Assembly (NCBI RefSeq): GCF_026016445.1
Contig: NZ_CP096147.1
Coordinates: 2,702,501 to 2,766,500, forward strand
Direction of reading: 5' to 3'
DNA: 64,000 bases
From: Cognatishimia activa
GTDB taxonomy: Bacteria > Pseudomonadota > Alphaproteobacteria > Rhodobacterales > Rhodobacteraceae
Every line of letters starts with the position of its first letter. Position 1 is the stretch's first letter. The notes under the pieces are model-generated. The model did no database searches. It was not told the DNA's origin and worked only from the letters and a program-made list of their open reading frames with translations. Position numbers and translations under genes: made by a program. Positions 42,773 to 51,521 of this stretch are shown here, in pieces.

Positions 42773-43819
42773 TCACCGGATCAAAGATATATTTCCTTTG
42801 AGCGAAGAAAAGTCACCACACCCGAGAAGGAACATGGCTGTCTGGAATTCGCTTTGGAATTTCTTGATGGTTTGAACAACGCTTGCGCTTGAATCCTGTG
42901 CCGCGGCTAGGAATGGCGCGGCCACTCCACATAAATCTGCGCCTAAAATCATGGACTTGGCCATATCGATGCCATTTCGGATGCCACCGCTCGCAATAAC
43001 CGTTGTTTGATCCGCGAATTGCGACAAAGTTTCGCGGGAGTCCATCAGGCATTCGACAGTGGTCAGACCCCAATCCTGAAAGATCAGTCCAAGATCGTCG
43101 TGATCTTCCTGACGGCGATGGTATTCGATTCGGCTCCAAGACGTGCCACCGCGGCCTGCCATATCAAAGTGACGGATACCCGCCGCGAGGCCTTTTTCGA
43201 TGTCTTCCTTAGAGAGACCGGCACCCACTTCTTTGAGCAGTACAGGCACTTTCATATGCGAGGCCAACTCTGCAATTTTCTCTGCAAGACCAGCGAAGTT
43301 CCTATCGCCCTCAGGCTGCACCGCTTCTTGCAGCGGGTTGAGATGCAAATACAGCCCGTCAGCTCCCAGCACATCCACCGCTTCCGCACATTGCTCTTGC
43401 GTCACACCATAGTTTAGCTGCACTGCCCCTATGTTGGCGATCAGAGGAACGCTTGGCGCGTACTGGCGAAGCTCAAAACTCTTGCGTGCCTCTGGATTGG
43501 TGAACATCACACGCTGTGAGCCCACTGCCATGGCAACGCCCGTTTCTTCCGCCGCTTCGGCAAGATTACGGTTGATGCGTTCAATCTCATCACCCGCACC
43601 ACCGGTCATAGACGAGATCAGCAGAGGAAACGCCAATGGTTTTCCAAGAAATGTCATGCTGGTGTCGATGGCGTCAAAATCAAGCTCAGGAAGGGCGCGG
43701 TGGGTAAGCGCAATACGATCAAAGCCACTGGCCCGACGTTCTACGTCTGGGTCCGCCGAAATGGCGCGCAAATGGCCAAGCTTGCGCCCAGCAACGCTTC
43801 GATCGTGGCTCTCGCTCAT
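42773..43819 (-). CDS. type 2 isopentenyl-diphosphate isomerase
   Basis: A 348-residue FMN- and NADPH-dependent enzyme interconverting isopentenyl and dimethylallyl diphosphates. Features are a start with RKLGHLRAISADPDVERRASGFD, PLLISSMTGGAGDEIERINRNLA, and the flavin-binding QLNYGV, HLNPLQEAVQPEGDRNF, DMAGRGGTSWSRIE and ASGGIRNGIDMAKSMILGAD. It is unrelated to type 1 Idi. It overlaps the HMG-CoA reductase gene by four bases. Confidence 0.95.
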   Translation of the reverse strand: MSESHDRSVAGRKLGHLRAISADPDVERRASGFDRIALTHRALPELDFDAIDTSMTFLGKPLAFPLLISSMTGGAGDEIERINRNLAEAAEETGVAMAVGSQRVMFTNPEARKSFELRQYAPSVPLIANIGAVQLNYGVTQEQCAEAVDVLGADGLYLHLNPLQEAVQPEGDRNFAGLAEKIAELASHMKVPVLLKEVGAGLSKEDIEKGLAAGIRHFDMAGRGGTSWSRIEYHRRQEDHDDLGLIFQDWGLTTVECLMDSRETLSQFADQTTVIASGGIRNGIDMAKSMILGADLCGVAAPFLAAAQDSSASVVQTIKKFQSEFQTAMFLLGCGDFSSLKGNISLIR

Positions 43820-44850
43820 CTTTCCATTTCCATATGGGTACGGACCAGCTCACCCGGATTCGTTTGCGCGGCCAGCAGCGAAAGTTCACCGCACAGAACA
43901 ACACCTGCACAGATACCTGCCAAACGGCGTGCATTGTCACCCGGGTTGCGCTCGTCTTTACAGCCCATCTTTTCCAGATGCTCTTCGACTTGCGGATTGC
44001 CTTTACCGGAGCCTACCGATCCAACGATCAGATTTGGTAATGTGCAGGCGAAATAGAGACTATCGCCACGATCCTCGCATTGGACCGTACCCTGGCTACC
44101 TTCGATGATATTGGCCGCATCCTGTCCCGTGGCAAGGTAGAACGCCAGCAGCATGTTCGCGAAATGCGCGTTTGCAGACCGCAACGATCCAGCCAGATTG
44201 CCGCCCAGATAGTTCTTTTCGTGGTTCAATAATACCATCTGCTCAGGCGTAGTCCGCAACATGCGCTTTAGCAGGCGAACCGGAATATCCATCTCGGCAA
44301 TCACATATTTGCCGCGCCCCAACAGACCATTCACCGCTGAAGCTTTTTTGTCGATGCAGAAGTTTCCAGAAATCGACGAATAGTCCAGATCCGGCTGATC
44401 TGCCAAAATCCAATCCAGAACCGCCTCAGCAGCTTTGGTGACCATGTTGTGACCTGACGCATCGCCGGTCGCGCATTCAATTCGGATGAACAGCAAATTG
44501 CCGGCGATTTGGCGGTTCAATTTGATGAGACGCGCAAATCGGCTGGTGCCAGCAATCAAGTCAGCGACCGTTTCCGTCTGCGCTTCAATTCTCTGCCAAG
44601 CGGCATAAGCCGCGGCAGCCGACTTGGCGCGCACTGCAATCGAACGCGTCATGCGTTCATCAACAAGCGTGACTTGAATGCCGCCTGCATGACGCGATAC
44701 ACCAGCGCCCCGCGCAGTTGACGGCCACAACGGACTTTCAAATGTCGCGAGCGGAACGGAAACTTCCCCTTCAACAAGGTCACCCTTGAAGACAAGAGGA
44801 CCAACCCATTGGGTGGGGATCGGTGTATTGTAAGTCGATCGAGCGCTCAC
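43816..44850 (-). CDS. mvaA: hydroxymethylglutaryl-CoA reductase (class I-like)
   Basis: A 344-residue enzyme reducing HMG-CoA to mevalonate. Catalytic segments correspond to class I enzymes: ATFESPLWPSTARGAGV (glutamate), FCIDKKASAVNGLLGRGK (lysine), GQDAANIIEGSQG (aspartate), and the late GELSLLAAQTNPGELVRTHMEME (histidine). The GDASGHNM and NPGDNARRLAGICAGVVLCGE stretches also fit. No sterol-sensing membrane domain is present, so it is soluble. The start is GTG at 44850 with AAGG nine bases upstream. It is the first gene of the mevalonate operon. Confidence 0.93.
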   Translation of the reverse strand: MSARSTYNTPIPTQWVGPLVFKGDLVEGEVSVPLATFESPLWPSTARGAGVSRHAGGIQVTLVDERMTRSIAVRAKSAAAAYAAWQRIEAQTETVADLIAGTSRFARLIKLNRQIAGNLLFIRIECATGDASGHNMVTKAAEAVLDWILADQPDLDYSSISGNFCIDKKASAVNGLLGRGKYVIAEMDIPVRLLKRMLRTTPEQMVLLNHEKNYLGGNLAGSLRSANAHFANMLLAFYLATGQDAANIIEGSQGTVQCEDRGDSLYFACTLPNLIVGSVGSGKGNPQVEEHLEKMGCKDERNPGDNARRLAGICAGVVLCGELSLLAAQTNPGELVRTHMEMER

Positions 44851-44901
44851 CGTTGGTACCTTCTACGTTTCAGTTCCAGTCAGGCTTTCGCCTCCCGCGA
44901 A

Positions 44902-45029
44902 ACAATGCAATGTCCCGTGGCTCCTCCTTGGCAGTAAAATGCGCGCAGGAGATTAGACCCCGCTGATAAAAGTTTCACCAGCGAGAGACAATGCCTCATT
45001 CATAAGAATGACACCATCCATTGCATTGT
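44902..45029. repeat. widely spaced 11-base inverted repeat
   Basis: ACAATGCAATG at 44902-44912 is the exact reverse complement of CATTGCATTGT at 45019-45029, with 106 bases between. Each copy is itself two CATTG units. Two facing copies could be paired operators for one regulator. Confidence 0.55.
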
Positions 45030-45038
45030 GAACGTAAC

Positions 45039-45053
45039 GAAACCAGTGGTTTC
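45039..45053. promoter_or_regulatory. perfect 15-base palindrome
   Basis: GAAACCA-G-TGGTTTC, seven-base arms around one central base, nine bases after the second CATTG copy. No T-run follows, so an operator is more likely than a terminator. Confidence 0.45.
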
Positions 45054-45283
45054 AACCAATTAAGCTGTCGCGAGCCCCCGTTCGAAAGACTTAACAGAGG
45101 TTCCCTTCACCCAATTTGCCCATCCATCAAATCCGAGTCAGACTACAAAACAGAATTTGGTAAGGAACGAACGAGCAATTTTGAACGCTATGGTTTTTAC
45201 AAGAACTGCAATTTCCTTGGACTTTGAGTTACAACTATCTCACGCGCCAATCCGCAATCCTACCGAGGTAATGGACTAATCTC

Positions 45284-45958
45284 ATGGACAATTCCATCGG
45301 CACTCTGTGTCTGCGTGACTTGAAAGTCTTCAGCGATACTGGGCGAGACTTACTTAGCATAGCATCGCTAGACATACAGACAGGTGAACGGGTGGGTATC
45401 GAAGGACCATCTGGTGCAGGAAAGTCCACGCTTCTGCATGCTCTTGCGGGGCTCCAAGCCAAGACTACAGGGACCATCAAATGGGGAGAATTTGATGTTT
45501 ACCAAGCGACAGTCACAAATCGCAGTTCCTTTCGTCGTGAACATTTAGGTTTTGTATTTCAGGAATTTCACTTGTTCGACGAACTCAATCCCCGTCAAAA
45601 CGGGTCCATACAGGCACTATTTCGGCCCAGAACTGAAAGATCCACGCTGAGAACGCGTGCTGAGAGTCTGCTGGAGCAATTGAATGTCGGTAATCGAGCC
45701 TCCACAGACCTGAAGACATACTCTGCAGGTGAAAAGCAACGGATTTCAGTGGCTCGTGCTATGGCGCATCGCCCGTCCGTCCTTTTGGCTGATGAACCAA
45801 CAGCGAGCCTTGATCGCGAAGCTGCAGATCGATTGGCGGGCGATCTTCTAAAACACTCTAAAGATCAGAACATGACACTGGTTATGGTAAGCCACGATCC
45901 ATCAATTTTGAAACAGATGGACAGAATTATCACAATCAAAGACGGATACTTGCAGTGA
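45284..45958 (+). CDS. ABC transporter ATP-binding protein (LolD/MacB type)
   Basis: A 224-residue ATPase of the group that pairs with FtsX-like permeases. Walker A is GPSGAGKST, the Q-loop region is FVFQEFHLFDELNP, the signature YSAGEKQRISVARAM deviates slightly from LSGGQ, and Walker B is VLLADEPTASLD. Overlap with the permease gene (GTGA) shows they form one exporter. Such pairs move lipoproteins, peptides or metals. No lipoprotein or fusion-protein gene is adjacent. Confidence 0.9.
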   Translation: MDNSIGTLCLRDLKVFSDTGRDLLSIASLDIQTGERVGIEGPSGAGKSTLLHALAGLQAKTTGTIKWGEFDVYQATVTNRSSFRREHLGFVFQEFHLFDELNPRQNGSIQALFRPRTERSTLRTRAESLLEQLNVGNRASTDLKTYSAGEKQRISVARAMAHRPSVLLADEPTASLDREAADRLAGDLLKHSKDQNMTLVMVSHDPSILKQMDRIITIKDGYLQ

Positions 45959-47259
45959 TCGATCTCTGGAACTCCTTGTCTGCCACATTGCAGGATGGAG
46001 TGGTTCTGCTCTTATTGCTCTCGCCCGTGTTTGCACTGGGTGCCCTATTGCTACATGGGTTCGCCCCCTTCCCTCTTGTCCGAGCCATGTTGCAGCGCTT
46101 CAGATGGGCAAATCTCACCTTTGTTCTGTTGATTTCGATCTCTGTTGGCATGGGTATCGGTGTGCTATCCCAAGAGCGTGGTTTACGCTTGGGCTCAGCC
46201 AAAGCCGCTGAGAAATTCGATCTTGTTGTCAGCGCACCGGGCTCAGACCTCACAATGATGCTCGCAACTGTCTTTCTGCAACCAGCTCAAACATCATTGC
46301 TCGATGGTTCAACTTATATGAAAGTAGCGAACCACCCGCGCGTCGAAATGGCGACGCCTTTGGCATTCGGTGATAGCTTCGACGGTGCCCCGATCATCGG
46401 GACCACTGCGGCCTTCGGTAATCATTTGACAGGTGGCCAGTTAGAGGGTCGCATGTTCGCGAATATTGAAGAGGCCGTTATAGGCGCTTCTATTGATCTG
46501 CCGATCGGTGGCGAATTCAAACCTGCGCATGGAATTGGAGAAGCGGCTGAAGACAGTCACGGGTTTCACCTAACTGTTGTCGGGCGCTTGGCGCCGACAG
46601 ACTCCCCTTGGGATCATGCCATTCTCGTTCCCATAGAAAGCGTTTGGGATACGCATGGATTGGCAAATGGTCACGCACCGCAAGATACGCATATCGGAGA
46701 ACCCTTTGACGCAGAGTATTTTCCTGGGACGCCATCAATTATCGTGAAAGCCGACAGCCTCATTGGAAACTACCAAATTCAGCGCCAATTCTCAGCTGAC
46801 CGCGATACAATGGCATTCTTTCCGGGTGCCGTTCTGTCACGACTCTACCGAACGATGGGTAATGTGCGAGAAGTCATGTCTTTTATGGCGATGGTGTCTC
46901 AAATACTCGTCGCGATTTCAGTGATATTGGGTCTATTTATTCTAAGTCGTCTCTATGCACGACAGCTGGGACTACTACGAGCAATTGGGGCACCAAACCG
47001 TTTTATATTGGCGGTTGTCTGGAGCTACGCGGCATCTCTATTGATCGCTGGTAGTTTGATTGGCGTAGTTCTCGGGCTCTCTGCCAGCAACTTGCTCGGT
47101 CAGATTGTTTCGGCGAGAACTGACCTGCATGTCCCAACCGGTATCGGCTGGGACGAAGTCCATCTGGTTGCTGCCTTTTTGTCAACAACCAGCGTTTTGT
47201 CTCTCTTGCCAGCGATAGCTGTTCTGCGGGGCTCTATTTTGTCAGCACTTCGCGCGTAA
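45955..47259 (+). CDS. FtsX-like ABC transporter permease with histidine-rich domain
   Basis: A 434-residue permease. There are hydrophobic helices near 16-35 and 49-69, a large extracytoplasmic domain (about 75-300), and a C-terminal block of three helices with LYARQLGLLRAIGAPNRFI, typical of FtsX-domain proteins. The outer domain is rich in histidine, for instance HGFHL, DHAILVP and THGLANGHAPQDTH, recalling permeases of zinc-regulated clusters such as Vibrio Zrg. Metal handling is inference. The start is GTG at 45955. Its end overlaps the convergent GH42 gene by 26 bases. Confidence 0.83.
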   Translation: MIDLWNSLSATLQDGVVLLLLLSPVFALGALLLHGFAPFPLVRAMLQRFRWANLTFVLLISISVGMGIGVLSQERGLRLGSAKAAEKFDLVVSAPGSDLTMMLATVFLQPAQTSLLDGSTYMKVANHPRVEMATPLAFGDSFDGAPIIGTTAAFGNHLTGGQLEGRMFANIEEAVIGASIDLPIGGEFKPAHGIGEAAEDSHGFHLTVVGRLAPTDSPWDHAILVPIESVWDTHGLANGHAPQDTHIGEPFDAEYFPGTPSIIVKADSLIGNYQIQRQFSADRDTMAFFPGAVLSRLYRTMGNVREVMSFMAMVSQILVAISVILGLFILSRLYARQLGLLRAIGAPNRFILAVVWSYAASLLIAGSLIGVVLGLSASNLLGQIVSARTDLHVPTGIGWDEVHLVAAFLSTTSVLSLLPAIAVLRGSILSALRA

Positions 47260-49141
47260 CCGAGGCTGGCCCGAATGTCCTGCCGGCGAACTCAATTGAT
47301 TCAGCGCCATAGTTGAACCAGAACCGTTCCGTTTCTGTGTCGCGCACTCGCAGCCCATCTGGCAAGGAATGTGTCTCTAACCCGGCAGCTTTTGCAATCG
47401 GTTCAAGAAGTCGCTGCATCCCGGCCTGATCAATCCAGGCACCCAGATAGGTCACATCGCCGTTTTTCATGGTAACCGGAATACCATCTGTTGCACGCAT
47501 AACCACATCTGCTCCGCCCACAAGCGTCTCACGATAGCCCGTTACTGCACCGCCACCTTCAATGGGTTCAGGACAATCTGGACGCAGAGATTCAACGCGA
47601 TCGACAGTAACATCCAGCCCGGAAATTGCAGGTGGCAATGGCGATGGAATGGTCATATCGGCATCGCGCGCACCTGCGCGCGGGCCGATCACAACCTGAG
47701 CTCTGGCCTGTGTTAGAGCCTGTTTCAGCCCCTCATCCATGTGCATTAGTCCCGGCGCAAGCACCATTGCGTAGCCATCGAAATCGCGCGTTTCCGGACG
47801 CAGGATATCTATCGAAAGACCCATTTTGCGCAAAGCCTGATAGGTCTCAAAGAAGAGGCCGAAGTAGCTCAAACCTTCGCCATGTGGCTGAACCGCCCAA
47901 GCAGCTTCTGCGTCATAGTCAAAGATCATCGCAACTTTGGATTGATGCGGCTCAAACTCAGGCGCATTGGCGATTTCATCACGCACCTGTTTAGCCTCTG
48001 CCATGGCCTGCGCATCCTGCCCGTCTGGGCGCAGAAGGCCCGCATGCATCTGTTCTTGTGCCATCGGCGCTTGACGCCAGCGGAAGTAACACACGGCTTC
48101 AGCACCATGCGCAAAGGCTTCCCATGACCAAAGACGAACCATGCCTGGTAAAGGTGCGGGATTATAAGGGGCCCAGTTCACTGGGCCTGGCTGTTGCTCC
48201 ATCACCCACCAACGGCCATTGCCAACGGATCGATAGAGATCGTGATGCAGAGCCTGAAAATCAGGATGCCCCTGGCGCGCATAGGACCGCTGTTCTTCCA
48301 CCGAAGCGCCGACACGGTCTTCAAGGAACCCAAGAGGGTAGCTATCCCATGTGGCAATGTCCAAATCATCACCCACTTTGAAGTGGTCAAAATCAGTGAT
48401 CCGCCCCATGTAGTTATGTGACGTAGGTGCCTTCGAGTGCTTGCGGATAATCTCTGCCTGCATCCGGTTGTAACTGATCACCTGATCCGAGCTAAACCGG
48501 CGGAAATTCAATGAATGGGCTGGATTAGGCTCTGTTACAGTCAGGTTTGGCAGGCCAATCTGGTCAAAGTCGTTATACTCCATCGACCAGAAGATGTTTC
48601 CCCAGGCCTCGTTTAAAACTTCGATCGATTGATATTTCTCGCGTAGCCAAATGCGGAAGGCCTTCAGAGCGGCGTCGCTGTAGGAGATCGTCGTGTCATG
48701 GCAGCCATATTCATTGTCGGTCTGCCAGGCCGCGACATGTGGGTTGCTCCCGTAGCGTTTTGCAAAAATTTCGACGATACGCGCGCTTTCTGCGCGGTAG
48801 CCCTCGTGGCTGAAGCAATAGTGCCGACGCGAGCCAAATCCACGTGGTTTGCCATCCACATCAACTGCAAACATATCAGGATGTTTGTCCGCCATCCAAC
48901 GCGGCGGCGTTGCGGTAGGTGTGCCAAGAACAACTTTCAGACCGGCAGCCCCAAGCACCTCGATCGCGCGATCCAGCCAGTCCCAAGTGAACTCACCCGG
49001 CCGAGATTCGAGCCTACTCCAGGAGAATTCACCAATCCGCACCCATGTCAGGCCCGCCTCGACCATACGCCGCGCGTCATCCGCCCAAAGGGCTTCATCC
49101 CAGTGCTCTGGGTAGTAACAAGTCCCAGTTGTACGTCTCAT
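47234..49141 (-). CDS. GH42 beta-galactosidase
   Basis: A 635-residue cytosolic enzyme (no signal peptide) that releases galactose from beta-galactosides. The start CYYPEHWDEALWADDARRM and the TPTATPPRWMADKHPDM stretch are GH42 features. The acid/base Glu144 lies in AAWQTDNEYG and the nucleophile Glu315 in WWVMEQQPGP. A trimerisation-like domain follows (from about 400) and a beta-rich end. It is the last gene of the galactoside operon, just after the lactonase gene. Confidence 0.93.
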   Translation of the reverse strand: MRRTTGTCYYPEHWDEALWADDARRMVEAGLTWVRIGEFSWSRLESRPGEFTWDWLDRAIEVLGAAGLKVVLGTPTATPPRWMADKHPDMFAVDVDGKPRGFGSRRHYCFSHEGYRAESARIVEIFAKRYGSNPHVAAWQTDNEYGCHDTTISYSDAALKAFRIWLREKYQSIEVLNEAWGNIFWSMEYNDFDQIGLPNLTVTEPNPAHSLNFRRFSSDQVISYNRMQAEIIRKHSKAPTSHNYMGRITDFDHFKVGDDLDIATWDSYPLGFLEDRVGASVEEQRSYARQGHPDFQALHHDLYRSVGNGRWWVMEQQPGPVNWAPYNPAPLPGMVRLWSWEAFAHGAEAVCYFRWRQAPMAQEQMHAGLLRPDGQDAQAMAEAKQVRDEIANAPEFEPHQSKVAMIFDYDAEAAWAVQPHGEGLSYFGLFFETYQALRKMGLSIDILRPETRDFDGYAMVLAPGLMHMDEGLKQALTQARAQVVIGPRAGARDADMTIPSPLPPAISGLDVTVDRVESLRPDCPEPIEGGGAVTGYRETLVGGADVVMRATDGIPVTMKNGDVTYLGAWIDQAGMQRLLEPIAKAAGLETHSLPDGLRVRDTETERFWFNYGAESIEFAGRTFGPASVTREVLTK

Positions 49142-49144
49142 GTC

Positions 49145-49996
49145 TTAATCCAACAAAACGGCGTGCTCGGCTTGGCCGGTCACATCATCCAATTTGATTG
49201 CGAAGGTTTTTCCTTCGTTTTCGCCAGAAAGCTCCGCAGCTGCTGAAGTGGCAAACAGCGTAGTTAAGTCCGGCCCTCCAAAAGCAGGGCAACTGATCTG
49301 TTCAGCAGCGAATTTAACTTCTCTGAGGAACTCTCCACTCGGAGAATAGCATGCGACCCTATGGGCACCCCACTGTGCGTTCCATAGATTTCCCGCAGCA
49401 TCAACAACCGAACCATCGGGGTTGAAACCATCTTCGCCTAAATCGACAAAAACTTCGGGGGTTCCAAGTGGCCAACCGTCCTGGTCCAGCCCAACTTTCA
49501 TAATCTTATGAGTCGTGGTATCGCAATAGTACGCGAGCGAACCATCCGGTGAGAAGCAGATCGAGTTGGAGATCGTGATATCTGCAAACAACTTACGCAG
49601 TTCACCTTTATAGAACCGATAAATCGCGCCAGCTTTATCCTCGGCGTTAATCCCCATGGTCCCGATCCAGAACCCGCCCTGTGGGTCAGCTCGGCCGTCA
49701 TTTGAACGCGTAACGTCATTGTCTGCTTCAAGCGCACAGAGCACCTTCTTTTCCCCTGATCTAAGATCAAATCGGTAAAGAGCAGTTGCCGAAGCAACAA
49801 CCAAAGTGTCTTCATCAACCCAAGCTGCAGCCGAGACGTATTCATCAAAGGTCCAAGACTTTTCCACGCCATTTTCCAGCGTCAACAACTGGCGGCTCAG
49901 AATATCGAACCAGTACAATTGTTGACGTTCCGGATGCCACAATGGTCCCTCGCCCAAGGTACAGACCCGATTGTCAAAGACCGTGCTTGTCATCAT
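49145..49996 (-). CDS. SMP-30/gluconolactonase family lactonase
   Basis: A 283-residue six-bladed propeller lactonase. Metal ligands are expected at Glu16 in LGEGPLWHP, in RSNDGRADPQGGFWIG, and in DGFNPDGSVVDAAGNLW. In this operon the likely substrate is D-galactono-lactone formed by the SDR enzyme, giving galactonate. Arabinonolactone is an alternative. The ATG at 49996 overlaps the aldolase stop (ATGA). Confidence 0.88.
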   Translation of the reverse strand: MMTSTVFDNRVCTLGEGPLWHPERQQLYWFDILSRQLLTLENGVEKSWTFDEYVSAAAWVDEDTLVVASATALYRFDLRSGEKKVLCALEADNDVTRSNDGRADPQGGFWIGTMGINAEDKAGAIYRFYKGELRKLFADITISNSICFSPDGSLAYYCDTTTHKIMKVGLDQDGWPLGTPEVFVDLGEDGFNPDGSVVDAAGNLWNAQWGAHRVACYSPSGEFLREVKFAAEQISCPAFGGPDLTTLFATSAAAELSGENEGKTFAIKLDDVTGQAEHAVLLD

Positions 49997-50598
49997 GCGA
50001 GTGCTTTATCGTATGAGGCAACAATCGCATCCGCCTTGGCGCGAACCTCAGCAACAGAACAACCTGCTTTGTAGATAGCAGATCCGATGCCGAAACCCGT
50101 CGCGCCCGCTGCGGCCCATTCTGCAAAGTTATCCGGGCCTGCCCCGCCGACGGCGTACGCAGGCACCTCAGCCGGAATAACCGCGCGCATTGCTTTTAAA
50201 CCTGCAGGCCCGACAAGGTTGCCCGGGAAGAACTTCAAGCCGTCCGCACCTGCTCGGAGTGCAGCAAAACAGTCAGTCGGTGTCATCACGCCAGGGAAGG
50301 ACTGCATACCCAGCTCTTTGGTTTTTTTAATAACGGCTGGGTTCGTGTCTGGAGAAACAACCAGTGCACCACCAACTTCTTTCACACGCTGCGCGTCTTC
50401 CGGTGTCAAAACTGTTCCAGCGCCGATCAAAGCGCGATCTCCGAAAGCTTCCGCGATCAAGCCGATACTATCGAATGGCTGCGGAGAGTTCAGCGGCACT
50501 TCGATACGATCAATGCCTGCTTCAAGTATAGTCTCACAAATGGCGACAACTTCGTCCGGTTTCACACCACGCAGAATGGCAATAATTTCACGGCTCAT
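49993..50598 (-). CDS. dgoA: 2-dehydro-3-deoxy-6-phosphogalactonate aldolase
   Basis: A 201-residue class I aldolase of the KDPG/KDPGal type. It cleaves KDPGal into pyruvate and glyceraldehyde-3-phosphate. The Schiff-base lysine is Lys122 in DGLKFFPGN and the base is Glu33 in RIEVPLNSP, the latter sequence being typical of KDPGal rather than KDPG aldolases. The phosphate site is in YAVGGAGPDNF. It overlaps the kinase gene by one base. Confidence 0.92.
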   Translation of the reverse strand: MSREIIAILRGVKPDEVVAICETILEAGIDRIEVPLNSPQPFDSIGLIAEAFGDRALIGAGTVLTPEDAQRVKEVGGALVVSPDTNPAVIKKTKELGMQSFPGVMTPTDCFAALRAGADGLKFFPGNLVGPAGLKAMRAVIPAEVPAYAVGGAGPDNFAEWAAAGATGFGIGSAIYKAGCSVAEVRAKADAIVASYDKALA

Positions 50599-51521
50599 CA
50601 GTTCAGTTCCTTCACTACGGAATAGGCGGCTGTTAGGCCGCTTAATGTCATCTCACTGACGGAATGGATCGAGGCGGTTACGCCCTGTGCAGCCAATCCG
50701 TCTTGGTAAAGCCTCGCCAGCGATGGTGCACCAATCAAGGCCACATCCATACCCAACCAATAGGGGCGTGCGCCGGCCAATTCCAAGCCAATCAAATATC
50801 CTGACAGGCGCGATTTACCTTCGTCTGCGGACATGCCGTTGACCAGCGCTTCAGCCCGTATACCAAAGAGCTTAGAAGCCAGTGACTGCGGTCGGCTCAT
50901 GGCATCAGACAAAGCTGCTTCGAATACACTTTTGTCGAAACCAGAACCATTCACCGTGTGGCGTAAAACCGAGTTCTTAGACAAGAGCGCAAAAATTTCT
51001 CCGGTCATAAAGGTCTGGAAACTCACAATTTCACCTGCACTGATCCGCGCCCATTTGGTATGGGTTCCAGGCAAGCACAACACGCCATCAAAATTCGGGT
51101 TCTGCGCAATGAACCCCGCAATCTGAGTCTCTTCACCCCGCATAACATCAGCAGGGCTATCTTGTTTCACACCAGGTAAAATCCAGACGGAAATCCGTGG
51201 ATCATTCACCTCGACAGGCGTCGCGCGCACACCTTTGGGTGGCTCGCAGGGGGTTGTCAAATAAACGGCTTCTTTCCATCCCTGCGCAGCACCGACCATT
51301 CCGCAACATATGATTGGAGTGACTTTGTCCGAGGGCAGATCATCATCAATCAGGTCGAGTAATGCACCTTCAAACTCTGAAGGTTCAAGAGACCCCATTC
51401 CGCGATCCGAGGATCGCTCTCCAATGGAGTTCCCGCTTGCATCAAGCAATGTTAGCCGCAGGTTGCTGGTCCCCCAGTCGACGGCGACAAGGGCTAGGGT
51501 CTCTTTTGTTGCTTCGGTCAT
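50598..51521 (-). CDS. dgoK: 2-dehydro-3-deoxygalactonokinase
   Basis: A 307-residue sugar acid kinase phosphorylating KDGal at C6. Family features are VAVDWGTSNLRLTLLDASG with the phosphate-binding aspartate, ICCGMVGAAQGWKEA, LCLPGTHTKWARI and FMTGEIFALL. The ATG at 51521 overlaps the SDR stop (ATGA); the longer frame upstream is antisense-like and lies within the SDR gene. It supplies the substrate for the aldolase encoded next. Confidence 0.93.
   Translation of the reverse strand: MTEATKETLALVAVDWGTSNLRLTLLDASGNSIGERSSDRGMGSLEPSEFEGALLDLIDDDLPSDKVTPIICCGMVGAAQGWKEAVYLTTPCEPPKGVRATPVEVNDPRISVWILPGVKQDSPADVMRGEETQIAGFIAQNPNFDGVLCLPGTHTKWARISAGEIVSFQTFMTGEIFALLSKNSVLRHTVNGSGFDKSVFEAALSDAMSRPQSLASKLFGIRAEALVNGMSADEGKSRLSGYLIGLELAGARPYWLGMDVALIGAPSLARLYQDGLAAQGVTASIHSVSEMTLSGLTAAYSVVKELN

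Larger units (their letters stand above)
44851..45283. other. 433-base intergenic region with inverted repeats
   Basis: Divergent region between the mevalonate operon and the ABC exporter genes. It contains an 11-mer present in opposite orientation at 44902-44912 and 45019-45029, and a 15-base palindrome at 45039-45053. An open frame at 45021-45227 has no family resemblance and atypical composition, so I do not call it. Confidence 0.55.

Noticed and set aside
45021..45227. Short open frame in the mevalonate/ABC exporter intergenic region
   Set aside because: No ribosome-binding site, no recognisable domain, and it overlaps inverted repeats that look regulatory.
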